A stretch of 64,000 nt of DNA, taken from Peribacillus sp044761985 (GTDB taxonomy: Bacteria > Bacillota > Bacilli > Bacillales > DSM-1321). The number at the start of each line of letters is the position of its first letter. Position 1 is the stretch's first letter. The stretch is taken from contig NZ_JBIWDK010000007.1 in NCBI RefSeq assembly GCF_044761985.1, positions 124,001-188,000 on the forward strand, given 5' to 3'. Below, piece after piece: positions 24,979-34,507 of the stretch. The notes beneath the pieces were generated by a model that saw only the letters and a program-made list of their open reading frames with translations, had not been told where the DNA came from and did not search any database. Made by a program: the position numbers and the translations under genes.

Positions 24979-25791
24979 ATGAATAATAGAAGGAATTTGC
25001 TGTTTTTCTTAGCATGCATGAGTGCAGTGGTTCTATTCATTACAAGTGTTCAACATCCAAGTGAAGCGAACGCTGCCAAGGACAACCTGAATCTTAAGAA
25101 GCTGGAAGTCGATGAATTCTTTACGAACCATGACGGAACATTCATATTACGTGATCTGAAAAAAGAAAAGACATTCGTCTATAACCAGGAACGTGCGAAT
25201 CAACGATTTGCACCGCAATCGACTTTTAAAGTGCCAAATTCTTTGATTGGGTTGCAAGTTGGAGCTGTAGAAGATGAATATGACATTAAGTATTGGGATG
25301 GTGTTGAGCGGGAGATTGAGGCCTGGAACCAAGATCATACGCTTGGGTCTGCGATGAGAAACTCTGTCGTTTGGTATTATCAAGCGATGGCTCGTGACAT
25401 TGGAGAGAAGCAAATGGAGGAATGGGTTCGTACCATATCTTATGGCAACCAAGATATTAGTGGAGGCATCGACCAGTTCTGGTTAAGCAGTTCACTCGAA
25501 ATTTCACCAATAGAACAAGTAGACTTTATGGAGAAACTATATAAAGAGAACCTTCCCTTTGATAAGGATGTCATGAAAACCGTGAAACGCATGATGATCC
25601 AGAAGGAAGGGGATGACTTTACCCTTTACGGGAAAACAGGGCAAGGGTCAGGTATAGGCTGGTATGTCGGTTTTATCAAAACAGACAATCATGCGTATAG
25701 TTTTGCTACGAATATTGCCGGAACAAGCACAGATGCTAAAGCCATCACAATGGACATTTTAAAGAAGTACCACGTAATGACAATGGAATGA
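24979..25791 (+). CDS. Class D beta-lactamase
   Basis: 270 residues. A signal peptide ends near residue 33 (SEANAA). Class D motifs are present in order: STFK with catalytic Ser81 and Lys84, SVV at 129-131, YGN at 155-157, WLSSSLEIS at 168-176, and KTG at 219-221. Bacillus carries chromosomal enzymes of this type (BPU-1/YbxI group). Lys84 would be the carbamylated base. Activity and spectrum cannot be read from sequence. A terminator follows; there is no linked regulator. Confidence 0.9.
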   Translation: MNNRRNLLFFLACMSAVVLFITSVQHPSEANAAKDNLNLKKLEVDEFFTNHDGTFILRDLKKEKTFVYNQERANQRFAPQSTFKVPNSLIGLQVGAVEDEYDIKYWDGVEREIEAWNQDHTLGSAMRNSVVWYYQAMARDIGEKQMEEWVRTISYGNQDISGGIDQFWLSSSLEISPIEQVDFMEKLYKENLPFDKDVMKTVKRMMIQKEGDDFTLYGKTGQGSGIGWYVGFIKTDNHAYSFATNIAGTSTDAKAITMDILKKYHVMTME

Positions 25792-25802
25792 AACCAAGAA
25801 TT

Positions 25803-25843
25803 AGAGGATAGGATGTTGAAATAAAGGCATGCATCCTCTTTTT
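25803..25843 (+). terminator. Terminator after the beta-lactamase gene
   Basis: AGAGGAT pairs with ATCCTCT across a ~23-base loop, followed by TTTTTC. Confidence 0.7.
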
Positions 25844-26214
25844 CATACGAAAAACATGTCCGATGTTAAAATAAGCTTCGCATTAGGGCACTGATCCAAG
25901 AAGGATTGACACTCTTTTTTAATGGATTGTTGATTAAAGACTTCCAACTATACTTACAAATACATGATTTGTGCTTCTAATAATCTCTTACATTTAAAAT
26001 CTGATCACTTCGTTTTCAATTTATGCCCAGTATTGTGCGTCCACTGTATAGGCATAACTACTATTCTGTAATAAATATCAAAAGAAGAAACCCAAAATTT
26101 AGTCGCGACTCTTGGTTAAATTTCCTGATCATTCAACAACTACACCTGTTCTAACAGATGTAGATATAACGGAGCTGTTTTTAATTTTTGAATCATCGCG
26201 GATTGGAGAATGTA
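25844..26214. other. Intergenic stretch without a recognisable gene
   Basis: No ORF with a ribosome binding site was found on either strand. The part near 25880-25930 could be a decayed coding or repeat fragment, but I could not place it. Near 26140-26165 CACCTGTTCTAACAG/ATGTAG forms a small weak hairpin. The 26164-26214 part holds the leader of the next gene. Confidence 0.35.
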
Positions 26215-26649
26215 ATGCAAATTAAGTTATTGAGTTATTTATTATTAAGCTTCCTTTCACTCTTATTCTTAACAGGTTGTCCAGGCCCATCTGACTATGA
26301 TATGGACCTACCTGGAGGATATTCTGTTATAAGAACATCAGCCGACGAAGTCAAGATTGCACCAAAAGTTAGTGAAGGTAGTTGGGGAACCGACGTCATT
26401 CCTGCAAAAGTTACCGAAGTTGCTTGGGATGATAAATATATTATCGCAAAGCAGCTTGGTTTGAAAAATGACGACGACGGCTATCAAATTCCTGATGAAA
26501 AGAACGTGAGCTTTTGGATACTGGAAATGACTACAGACGAAGTGACTGGACCTTTAGATGGTAAAAGTTTCACAGAGAAAAAAGCTGAATTTGGAATATC
26601 CAATGATATTGTGCTACAAGAAATAGATGACATTAGGGGAGATGGATAG
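26215..26649 (+). CDS. DUF3997-like lipoprotein
   Basis: 144 residues from ATG 26215 behind TTGGAGAA; the upstream in-frame TTG at 26188 is less likely. The signal peptide ends in the lipobox FLTGC (Cys ~22). The mature part starts PGPSDYDMDLPGGYSVIRTSADEV and continues VIPAKVTEVAWDDKYIIAKQ, which fits the DUF3997 family as I know it. Membrane-anchored outside the cell; function unknown. Confidence 0.75.
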   Translation: MQIKLLSYLLLSFLSLLFLTGCPGPSDYDMDLPGGYSVIRTSADEVKIAPKVSEGSWGTDVIPAKVTEVAWDDKYIIAKQLGLKNDDDGYQIPDEKNVSFWILEMTTDEVTGPLDGKSFTEKKAEFGISNDIVLQEIDDIRGDG

Positions 26650-26795
26650 GCGTTCCCTCTTAAAGAAGCTTTTCCGTGTTCCTTCATTTGTTCTGACAAT
26701 TTTTACAGTGAATATTATCTGAAAAACGAATGACTGAAACCAGGTAGGGAAGAATATCAGTGAGTCTGATTACTTTTTTTAATGGAGGAATGAAG

Positions 26796-27581
26796 ATGAA
26801 CGATCGTTTTGACGATAAAGTCGTGCTGATTACAGGAGCCGGATCTGGACTGGGACAGGCTTCTGCCCTGCAAGTGGCCAAAGAAGGGGCGAAACTTTCC
26901 TTGGTCGATGTGAAAAGTGATTCCTTGGAAACAACGGAAAAGTTGATCCACGAAGCGGTCCCCAAGGCGGAAGTGCACTTGATTACGGCGGACGTTTCAA
27001 AGGAAGAGGATGTGAAGAAGTATGTGGATGAAACAGTGGATCGATTCGGCCGCATCGACAGTTTCTTCAATAACGCCGGAATCGAAGGGAAACAGAACCT
27101 GACGGAGGATTATGGAATCGATGAGTTCCGTAGAGTGGTGGGTGTGAACCTGAACGGGGTTTTCTTCGGGATGAAGTATGTACTGGAAGTCATGAAAAAG
27201 CAGAAATTCGGCACGATCGTCAACACGGCATCTGTCGGCGGAATCCGCGGCGTGGGGAACCAATCAGGCTATGCGGCAAGTAAGCATGGTGTCGTCGGAC
27301 TGACGCGAAACTCCGGAATCGAGTATGGCCAATACGGCATCAGCATCAAGGCGATTGCTCCGGGTGCAATCATGACGCCGATGGTCGAAGCTTCCTTGAA
27401 ACAGATGGGTGGCGAGAACTGGGAGGCAGCCGGTAAGGAATTCGTCAGCGTCAACCCGATGAAACGCTTTGGGAAACCGGAAGAGGTCGGGTACTTGGTA
27501 GCTTTCCTGCTTTCCGAACAAGCAACCTTCATCAATGCCGCCGTCATCCCAATCGACGGTGGACAGTCGTATAAATATTAA
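26796..27581 (+). CDS. Short-chain dehydrogenase/reductase (classical SDR)
   Basis: 261 residues. Cofactor loop TGAGSGLG (13-20), NAG at 93-95, catalytic Ser146 in NTASVGG, Tyr159 and Lys163 in YAASK, and the C-terminal PIDGGQSYKY. Asp38 at the end of strand 2 (VDVKS) favours NAD over NADP. Substrate unknown; annotated relatives are often called glucose-1-dehydrogenase or oxidoreductase. ATG 26796 is preferred to ATG 26790, because GGAGG would be only one base from the latter. The 3' part is richer in GC than its neighbours. Confidence 0.85.
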   Translation: MNDRFDDKVVLITGAGSGLGQASALQVAKEGAKLSLVDVKSDSLETTEKLIHEAVPKAEVHLITADVSKEEDVKKYVDETVDRFGRIDSFFNNAGIEGKQNLTEDYGIDEFRRVVGVNLNGVFFGMKYVLEVMKKQKFGTIVNTASVGGIRGVGNQSGYAASKHGVVGLTRNSGIEYGQYGISIKAIAPGAIMTPMVEASLKQMGGENWEAAGKEFVSVNPMKRFGKPEEVGYLVAFLLSEQATFINAAVIPIDGGQSYKY

Positions 27582-27591
27582 GTAGTAAAAA

Positions 27592-27627
27592 CTGATCTTT
27601 TCGCTTAAGCGAAAGGGTCTTTTTTAT
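27592..27627 (+). terminator. Intrinsic terminator after the SDR gene
   Basis: GATCTTTTCGC-TTAA-GCGAAAGGGTC stem with small mismatches, followed by a T run. Confidence 0.85.
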
Positions 27628-27692
27628 AGAATTGCTTTCCTTCTATTAATAAGGTATGAATTATTAAAGGGCATTTCAAATGGGGGACGGGC

Positions 27693-28169
27693 ATGGATAC
27701 GACAATCCTGTATTATAAAAGATATGAAGGAAAAGCAAAGCCTATTGATTATGTTACGTGGGCTTATCAAAAATTAACGGAGGGTTCTTCGGTGAACTCA
27801 TTAAAAATCCTAGCATCCTTTAGAGAACCTCTTAACCAATTCGAGGTAGAAGATTATTTTCAAATGGTTATAAAAGAATGGGAAATGCCAGTGCCTACGC
27901 ATGAAGAGTGTGCCAAAGCCTACTTATATCACTTATTAAGACAAATCTTAGGGGAAGATAAACATGTCGCCCATATAGCTTACGAAGTGTATGAAGTGGT
28001 TCGCGAACACTTTAATGAGCTGAATGTATGGTATGACATAAGTGAAATGATAGACGAATTTCAGTGTGGGGAAAATAGACTAAGAGAGAACCTAACGTGG
28101 GAGCAGTTTCTTTCCATGATCAAGCTTGAAGCAGAGAAACAATTAGAAAATGAATTCTTCCTCCAGTAA
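27693..28169 (+). CDS. Hypothetical helical protein
   Basis: 158 residues from ATG 27693 behind GGGGGACGGG. It is mostly helical and acidic, with many Tyr and Trp residues (YEVYEVVREHFNELNVWYDISEMIDEF). It has no signal peptide, membrane span or known motif. The size and composition recall small immunity-like proteins of Bacillus, but nothing near it supports that. Confidence 0.6.
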   Translation: MDTTILYYKRYEGKAKPIDYVTWAYQKLTEGSSVNSLKILASFREPLNQFEVEDYFQMVIKEWEMPVPTHEECAKAYLYHLLRQILGEDKHVAHIAYEVYEVVREHFNELNVWYDISEMIDEFQCGENRLRENLTWEQFLSMIKLEAEKQLENEFFLQ

Positions 28170-28306
28170 AGGGCTATAGACTTACCGAAAGACCATTTTT
28201 TGTAGGGAGGATTTCCTTTGTTGGAGGAAACGTAGAAAACTTTTCAATTCTTCCGTCCAAGTGGCATATACATATAAGCGATCTTGTAATGAGAAGGAGG
28301 ATTGCT

Positions 28307-28660
28307 TTGGACGGAGTTACGTTATATGATATCTTCTTCATCGTGGCGACAGAAATCATCTTGCTTGCGACAGTGGTGCTTACCTTACTTTGGGTCATCC
28401 GGGCACGGAAGGAAAAGGTTCATTTTCTACTTGCATTTATCATTATTGCTTTTCAGCTTGTATGGAATGTCGCATCCAACTATTTCATGATGACCGCGAT
28501 TTTGATTCCAGGTGTATCGGTGGTTCTGATGCTGACCTGGAGGCTTTTCATCCGGGATGAATACACGAAAAGCCGGTTGTTCAGTGCTGCGCTTCTGCTA
28601 CAGGGTATCTGGTTTGTTTTGTATATCGTCGTACTGATCGAAAACTGGTTAGGTATTTAG
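28307..28660 (+). CDS. Small integral membrane protein
   Basis: 117 residues from TTG 28307; GAAGGAGG at 28291-28298 is the binding site, which rules out the in-frame ATG at 28289. Four hydrophobic spans are visible (IFFIVATEIILLATVVLTLLW, FLLAFIIIAFQLVWNVA, MTAILIPGVSVVLML, LFSAALLLQGIWFVLYIVVL), with basic loops. No family recognised. Confidence 0.65.
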   Translation: MDGVTLYDIFFIVATEIILLATVVLTLLWVIRARKEKVHFLLAFIIIAFQLVWNVASNYFMMTAILIPGVSVVLMLTWRLFIRDEYTKSRLFSAALLLQGIWFVLYIVVLIENWLGI

Positions 28661-28667
28661 TCATTGG

Positions 28668-28696
28668 AAGGCCCTTACATGGTGAGGGTCTTTTTA
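28668..28696 (+). terminator. Intrinsic terminator
   Basis: AAGGCCCT pairs with AGGGTCTT around a short loop, followed by a T run. Confidence 0.8.
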
Positions 28697-28707
28697 TTTA
28701 GACTGAA

Positions 28708-28800
28708 TGTCGGATTACTGGCGTTGAATGTTGAATTATTGGCGTGAATGTTGAATTATTAGCTTGAATGGTCGAATTAATCCTATCCGTGGTTGAATTC
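28708..28800. repeat. 21-nt periodic repeat, array A (five units)
   Basis: Cores begin at 28708, 28729, 28749, 28770 and 28791, with spacings 21, 20, 21 and 21. They read TGTCGGATTA, TGTTGAATTA (twice), GGTCGAATTA and GGTTGAATTC. The spacer half of each unit is variable. This is the most diverged of three arrays in the window (see 43776 and 60131) and the only one placed after, not before, the terminator of the preceding gene. Confidence 0.8.
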
Positions 28801-28889
28801 TACCGATTACAGCTCTGTTTAAGAATCGATTTTACGTGAATTGTGCGCTATACTGGATGTAACTCGTCTTAAAGGAGATGGACCAGCCC

Positions 28890-29090
28890 GTGTTTAATAG
28901 ATTAACGAAGAAAACAAAGGTAGCTCTAGTAGCTTCCATCTTATATGTGATTGTACCGACGGATCTCATTCCGGATTTTATAGTAGGTTTCGGACAGGTT
29001 GATGACGCAGCTGTACTGCTTTACCTAGGCAAATGCTTATACACAGATTTGTTTACCAAGAAATCTCGTCCTGACGTCATAAAAGGTTAG
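28890..29090 (+). CDS. YkvA-like DUF1232 membrane protein
   Basis: 66 residues from GTG 28890. The DUF1232 signature is clear: LYVIVPTDLIPDFIVGFGQVDDAAVLLYL. These are small membrane-associated proteins of unknown role. ATG 28878 directly abuts AAAGGAG, so it cannot be used well; GTG 28890 lies 12 bases after that site, which is long but workable. Confidence 0.8.
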   Translation: MFNRLTKKTKVALVASILYVIVPTDLIPDFIVGFGQVDDAAVLLYLGKCLYTDLFTKKSRPDVIKG

Positions 29091-29128
29091 TAGATTAATA
29101 GGTAAACAGTTACTTAATCGTTTTCATA

Positions 29129-29176
29129 AAAAAAAGCCATGCTCCCAGCCGATAGGCTGGAAGGCATGGCTTTTTC
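29129..29176. terminator. Bidirectional terminator between convergent genes
   Basis: AAAAAGCCATGC pairs with GCATGGCTTTTT, with an inner CAGCC-GATA-GGCTG stem. It serves the DUF1232 gene and bpr. Confidence 0.92.
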
Positions 29177-29179
29177 CTT

Positions 29180-32100
29180 TTACTTTTGAGCGTTAATCCA
29201 AAGTTTACCTGTTGCTCTTTGAGTTGTAACATTCCCATAGCTATCTTGGGCTTTTACCTCAACGACGGCACCTGGTGCTTTTACATTCGTCGTGGCAGTG
29301 TAGTAGCCGACATAATGTCCTGATGATGTTTCTTTCATTGGTAATTCCGTTGCATTGGCAACGCCTCCTGCATTTGTCAAAGGCATCAAGATGGAGAAGT
29401 CTGCGGATAAGCCTGGTTCACTGTCAAATTCGATTTTGACGGATTCCCCATTTTTTAAGACCTTATCCTGATTTGGCACTAAACCAGAGATTTCTGGAGC
29501 TGTGAATTTCACATCGATGGAAATGGTTTTCGTGACTGAATTGCCTGCCTTATCAAGAGCGACTACCTTGATTTTATTGATTCCTTCATCAAGTAGAAGG
29601 CGATAAGAGAAGGTGTTATCTTTCACTTCGGCCTTCTTCCCGTTCACTTTAACTGAATCCAGGTTTTCATCCGAGATGGTACCCTTCACGGTTACCGTTT
29701 CGCGGTTTACTTTGCTGCCATCAGTTGGTGAAGTAATGGCGAGTGTTGGCTTTTTCGTATCCAATATCACCGTTACAGGAGCGGATGCCTCAGTTGTACC
29801 TTGGCTAGTCCGCGCTTTTGCAGTCAACGTGTTTTCCCCGTTGTTTAATGTGACAGGGACGGAGAATGTTCCTTCATTCGTAGAATCTGTTGTTGCCACT
29901 TTTTCTCCTTTGTTGAAAATATCCACTTTCGTTGTCGGTGCGGATGTACCTTCAACGGTCACTTCTTTTTGATTCGAATAAGAACCATCTTTAGGAGAGG
30001 TGATGACAGGTTCTTTTACTTCGTAATCGACCGTTGCCCGAATCATGTAATTTCCTTCTTCAGCTGGGGCTGGTGACCAAGCACCGCTTACACCCTGCCA
30101 GCTTCGTCCTGCATTCGGTCCATCTTCATCTGTAGCTAGACCTGGTGCATTCGGATTGGCTTTTGTTTGGGTATAAACCATAAAGAAATCGCCTTCAACC
30201 ATGATTCCATGTTCGCTAAGATCAACATGTGTCCATTGACCGTTACGTAAGGCTGTTTCGGTGAAAGGACCTGCGATTTTCTTGCCAGGTGATCCGTCTG
30301 TTCCTGAAGCATCATATACGGAAACTTGGAACTCAGTCCCACCTGGGGTAGGCCATGTTGTATCCCAGAAGCGTAAAAGAGCGCCGGTTACATTGGCCGT
30401 TTTATTCCCTGAAGCCAAGGACATTTTTACAGCCCAGCTGTTGCCTGCCGCATTATAGGCACGAGCGTTTTCAGCTGTTCCATCATCATACTTGATTTCA
30501 TCTGGGTACCCGATGAACGGTTTTAGTTCGATATTTTTCGTGCTAGTTTCTTCAGAAATCGTCACGGATGCCTCATTGCCGTAATAAGAAGGAGCCATGA
30601 CTTTTAATGTGTAATTCCCCTCATAAGCAGTTAGTGAGTATTCACCGTCTGCATTTGTTGTTACTGGCTGAATGGCCGCATCCTCTAGAAGGTAAACGGT
30701 AGCACCAGAGACGGGTTCACCAGTAACCTTGTTGGTGATGGTACCATTGATTGTTCCTTTAGGGATTTCTTGAAGAGTAAAGTTAGCTGTTGATGTTGCA
30801 TCTTGTTCGATGTTGACTGGCGCTGTTTGTGAACGATACCCATATGTTTCTGCTTGCATCGTATACGTACCTGTTGCATGTGTAAGTTGGTATGAACCAT
30901 CTTGTGGGTTTGTATATACAGAACGTCCTGTTTCTAAAACACTTACCTGTGCCTGTAATGGAAGAAGCACTGGTGCAGGTTGTTCTTTTTCAGGTTCTTT
31001 TTCTTCTTTTTCGATAACTGGCTTGATTTTGTCAGGATTAACTTGCGGTTTAGCTGATACCGAAGAGTCAGACTTATTGACACCTAATCCTGCTTTTGCT
31101 TTTGTCGTTGGTAGAATCGAAGTATTGGCCAATTTAACATCATCGATATACCAGCCCGGTTTTTGGACGGAACTATCTGTTGTGACATTAAAGGCGATAT
31201 AGATTCGTTCTCCAGCATATTCGCTTAGGTTGACTTCTCCGTCGACCCAATTATTGGACTTATCATTGAAACGGGCAGCTTGGACCCAGTTTGTTTCGTC
31301 TGTGGAAATAAATACATGACCGTAATCATAGTTCCTTTCCAGTTCGTACCAGTGCTTGAATTGTAAATAGCTTGTGCCTTCTGGTACATCGACCGGAGGC
31401 ATGGCTAGGCTCATATTGGCGCTATTTGCATAGTTTCCAGCCAGGTTTGTAGCATAGACCTTCTGACCGGATGCTGCTGATCCAGGACCGCTTGTCGGAA
31501 TGCCCCATTCCCAGTTATTGTTTGTCCCGTAAGAAGTCCATCCAGTTGGATTTTCTTCAAAATCCTCTGTATAGCCTACGCTGATACCAGGTAATAGTTC
31601 AATGGAATAAGCATTGGAAGTCGTGACGGAGCCACCAAAATCGGTTGCCATCCATTTATAAGTGACTGTATTTCCAGTCAAATCAGCACCTGGGATCGTG
31701 GCTTCGTACGTTCCAGACTTATAATCGCCATTCTTTCTCTCTGCCTTGACTTCAGCCCAGCTTCCGTCCGCTTTTTTGTAGCTGAGTTTAACGGCAGTGA
31801 CACTTACATTATCTGATACTTCAGCTTGAAGCTTTAGGTTCATTTTTTTATACGAATTTTCTGGTGCTTCATGGGAAATGACGGCTGCTTCTGTGTCATC
31901 ACCAGACTTGGTTACTTGACCTTCGATTTTACCCAGTCCGCTTACAACGGAAGAGACCGCGTCAAATGCGTTTACTAGGCCATAACCATATGCATGATTA
32001 GGCGTTGTCGGGTAATTGCTGTCTGTCAAAGGTGTCGCCGTTGTCAGTAGAATTTCCTCAAGTTGGTCAACGGTTAAGCTGGCATTTACCTGTCTTAATA

Positions 32101-33505
32101 GAGCAGCGACTGCTGTGACATGAGGGCCAGCCATCGATGTTCCATTCCAGCCACCTTCATAGCCACCACCAGGAACAGCAGACCGGATGTTAACACCAGG
32201 CGCGGAAATATCCGGTTTGATTTCTCCGTATGGAGATGGACCCCGTAAAGAGAAATTTCCGACTACGTTGTTAATGTCTGTTGCGCCAGTGGCAAAAGAC
32301 TCTGGATAGTTGGCTGGGTTAGCTACTGAACCAGCTCCGCCGGGATTCGTTAATGTCGTATTTCCAGCAGAAAATTCAGGGAAGATTTCAGCTGCTTTCC
32401 AAGCTTGTACCATTGGACGGTACCACTCGTCAAGGCCAGCTCCGCCTCCCCAAGAGTTATTGACAACATCCGGTGCTTTCTCAGGATGAGGATTACCTGC
32501 CGCATCTTTTGGGGCGATTATCCATTCACCGGCTTCCAATAAATCAATATCTGAACCTCCATTTGCAGAAAACGCCTTAACTGCGATGAATTTAGCGCCT
32601 GGAGCCACTCCGATTTGATTGGCACCATTTGGCTCAGAGCCTACCATTGTACCGATTGTGTGAGTTCCATGATCTAAATCATCATATGGTGAAGCTTGTC
32701 CGCTCACCGCATCAAACCAGTTGTATTCATTGTTTGCGACATCTGGGTTGGCAGGGTTATATCCGCGGTACTTGGTTTTTAATGACGGATGGTTCCATTG
32801 GACGCCTGTATCGATAGAAGCAATAACGGTTCCTGCTCCATCAATGCCCATATCCCATACAGCCGGAGCCCCGATTTTTTCGATATTCCACTCAATGGAA
32901 GATGTGTCTGCTTTGGTTTTACTTGATTTTGGGATTGTAACAGCTTTAGAAGCGACGGTCTTGCTTGCCGGTTTAATAAGCTGTCTTGTTTCATTCGGCA
33001 TGATTTTATCTACTTCCGGAAGAATGGCGATTTGCTCCATTACTTCCTTCGTGGCTGTCACGGCAATCGCGTTAACGATATAAAAAGATTGAATATCTTT
33101 TGCATTGCCGGCTTTTTCTTGCTTTTCTAAGTAGTTCTTGATATCGAATTGTGTTTCAAGAGCAGTAGCGCGAAGCTCCGAGACCACACTCGAACGTTTA
33201 AGTAACTTTGCATTATTTGCAGATAGTTTTTGTGATTTTGCTGTTTTGGCAGCTTTTGAGGATACGTCCTTGGTGTCTACTTGTTTTTTGAGTTTAACGA
33301 GAAAGGTTACCTTTTCATCTTTTTCAAACTGCTTTAGGACCTTGGAGGCCACTTTCTTTTGATTCTTTCCCGCTAACTCATCTTTAGCAGAGGTGTGGAG
33401 TTTGTTTGTAGATGCAGCGATGGAGTTTGTTGGAATGATCAGTGATCCAATAAGCATGATGACAAATGCTATTGCTAACCACTTCGTCCTTCGTTTCTTT
33501 CGCAA
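29180..33505 (-). CDS. bpr: Bacillopeptidase F, secreted S8 serine protease
   Basis: 1441 residues, close to the 1433 of B. subtilis Bpr and alike along its whole length. Order: signal peptide (to ~30), I9-like propeptide (~60-180), and subtilisin domain with Asp232 (ASIDTGV), His279 (DHGTHT) and Ser457 (NGTSMAGP). Then comes an immune-inhibitor-A/MAM-like domain (~690-840, NNWEWGIPTSGPGSAASG), a Lys/Pro-rich linker, two carboxypeptidase-regulatory-like domains (~880-1030), a C-terminal beta domain and several Ig-like/Bacterial-Ig repeats. It degrades proteins outside the cell. TTG start behind AAGGGGGAA. The frame is intact. Confidence 0.95.
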   Translation of the reverse strand: MRKKRRTKWLAIAFVIMLIGSLIIPTNSIAASTNKLHTSAKDELAGKNQKKVASKVLKQFEKDEKVTFLVKLKKQVDTKDVSSKAAKTAKSQKLSANNAKLLKRSSVVSELRATALETQFDIKNYLEKQEKAGNAKDIQSFYIVNAIAVTATKEVMEQIAILPEVDKIMPNETRQLIKPASKTVASKAVTIPKSSKTKADTSSIEWNIEKIGAPAVWDMGIDGAGTVIASIDTGVQWNHPSLKTKYRGYNPANPDVANNEYNWFDAVSGQASPYDDLDHGTHTIGTMVGSEPNGANQIGVAPGAKFIAVKAFSANGGSDIDLLEAGEWIIAPKDAAGNPHPEKAPDVVNNSWGGGAGLDEWYRPMVQAWKAAEIFPEFSAGNTTLTNPGGAGSVANPANYPESFATGATDINNVVGNFSLRGPSPYGEIKPDISAPGVNIRSAVPGGGYEGGWNGTSMAGPHVTAVAALLRQVNASLTVDQLEEILLTTATPLTDSNYPTTPNHAYGYGLVNAFDAVSSVVSGLGKIEGQVTKSGDDTEAAVISHEAPENSYKKMNLKLQAEVSDNVSVTAVKLSYKKADGSWAEVKAERKNGDYKSGTYEATIPGADLTGNTVTYKWMATDFGGSVTTSNAYSIELLPGISVGYTEDFEENPTGWTSYGTNNNWEWGIPTSGPGSAASGQKVYATNLAGNYANSANMSLAMPPVDVPEGTSYLQFKHWYELERNYDYGHVFISTDETNWVQAARFNDKSNNWVDGEVNLSEYAGERIYIAFNVTTDSSVQKPGWYIDDVKLANTSILPTTKAKAGLGVNKSDSSVSAKPQVNPDKIKPVIEKEEKEPEKEQPAPVLLPLQAQVSVLETGRSVYTNPQDGSYQLTHATGTYTMQAETYGYRSQTAPVNIEQDATSTANFTLQEIPKGTINGTITNKVTGEPVSGATVYLLEDAAIQPVTTNADGEYSLTAYEGNYTLKVMAPSYYGNEASVTISEETSTKNIELKPFIGYPDEIKYDDGTAENARAYNAAGNSWAVKMSLASGNKTANVTGALLRFWDTTWPTPGGTEFQVSVYDASGTDGSPGKKIAGPFTETALRNGQWTHVDLSEHGIMVEGDFFMVYTQTKANPNAPGLATDEDGPNAGRSWQGVSGAWSPAPAEEGNYMIRATVDYEVKEPVITSPKDGSYSNQKEVTVEGTSAPTTKVDIFNKGEKVATTDSTNEGTFSVPVTLNNGENTLTAKARTSQGTTEASAPVTVILDTKKPTLAITSPTDGSKVNRETVTVKGTISDENLDSVKVNGKKAEVKDNTFSYRLLLDEGINKIKVVALDKAGNSVTKTISIDVKFTAPEISGLVPNQDKVLKNGESVKIEFDSEPGLSADFSILMPLTNAGGVANATELPMKETSSGHYVGYYTATTNVKAPGAVVEVKAQDSYGNVTTQRATGKLWINAQK

Positions 33506-33876
33506 GTCAATTCCCCCTTATTCTATTTTCAAAGAACAGCACCTTTGGCCAATCTAACAGGTACATTGCACCTCCATTCTTTTTAGTTGGCCAGTATGTA
33601 GAACACAGATGTTCCCATAATGATAGCAAACGGATGAATGAGAAAAATGTCGTATTATAGGGCGATAAACTCGAATCAGCCAAAATGAATAGTTTGTAGG
33701 AACACCAATTATGGGAAAATAAGGATTAATACCTTCTCCTTTTCACGTAAGGGTGGTAAATTATAGAAAAAATATGCTAATTTACGAGTGTCTAAAGAAC
33801 TTTGCTTATATGGGATATTGAAAAATGGTAAATAAATACTGTTTAGCGCAAGTGGAGAGGTGGGTTTCAATGAAAA
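33506..33876. other. bpr upstream region
   Basis: This intergenic stretch should hold the bpr promoter (minus strand). AT-rich, with a palindrome-like CTTTTCACGTAAGGGTGG segment near 33738-33757. I could not name a convincing -35/-10 pair and saw no gene. Confidence 0.35.
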
Positions 33877-33904
33877 ACTCCCCATTATAAAAAATGGGGA
33901 GTTC
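33877..33904 (-). terminator. Terminator after the bclA-like pseudogene
   Basis: AACTCCCCATT and AATGGGGAGTT form a perfect stem followed on the minus strand by TTTTCATT. It lies 11 bases past the ancestral stop codon of the pseudogene. Confidence 0.85.
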
Positions 33905-33914
33905 ATATAAAGTA

Positions 33915-34398
33915 TTAAGCAGTTGCATCCAACTTTTTAAGAATAATAGAAGCGTTCCTGCTGCGCCCCCTGTTCCAGTCGGAAGAGTGATAGACGAATT
34001 TGTGACGTTTCGTAGGGTGAGAACATCCCCATCAGCTAAGGTGACCAGAGCCTGGCCGGTAATTTCCTGGCTACCTGAACCGGATCCATAAACGGAACCT
34101 GGAACCAATGTGTCATTTACTAATAAACCAAATTGGTTAGGTTCTAAAGTCGATACCGAGAAAGTAACTTCGTAGGTTCCTGGTGTGGTAACGGTTATAT
34201 CGGTTGAAGGAGCTGTATGCGTAATACCAGGTGTAGTTATTCCAGTTGTATCAAAAGTAACATCCGTTCCGGCAGCCACTGTTTGAGCTGTTGTGTTGTA
34301 AATAAATCCGAACTCTGCTAAACCAGTACCACAGTGATTCCAGTAGGTTCAGTAGCACCCATTGGTCCTACAAAGTTATTGGGATGGGTACATGACAT
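33915..34398 (-). pseudogene. BclA-like exosporium/collagen-like protein, frameshifted
   Basis: Read on the minus strand from ATG at 34398, the start encodes MSCTHPNNFVGPMGATEPTG, collagen-like Gly-X-Y triplets, and then hits a stop near 34345. The BclA C-terminal (C1q-like) domain follows in another frame: EFGFIYNTTAQTVAAGTDVTFD and TYEVTFSVSTLEPNQFGLLVN. Near 33950 the frame shifts again: removing the shift gives the expected end ASIILKKLDATA and stop at 33915-33917. Two frame breaks and a very short collagen region mark it as a dead or shortened spore-surface protein gene. Sequencing error could explain one shift but hardly both. Confidence 0.75.
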
Positions 34399-34507
34399 GA
34401 AATATGTATTTTTTTATAAATGACCCTTAAACTTCTAGATTTTTTGTTCGTTTGGCACAGGGCCATCTTGGGTACTAACTTATAAAAAGAAGAAAAGAGG
34501 AAGATCC

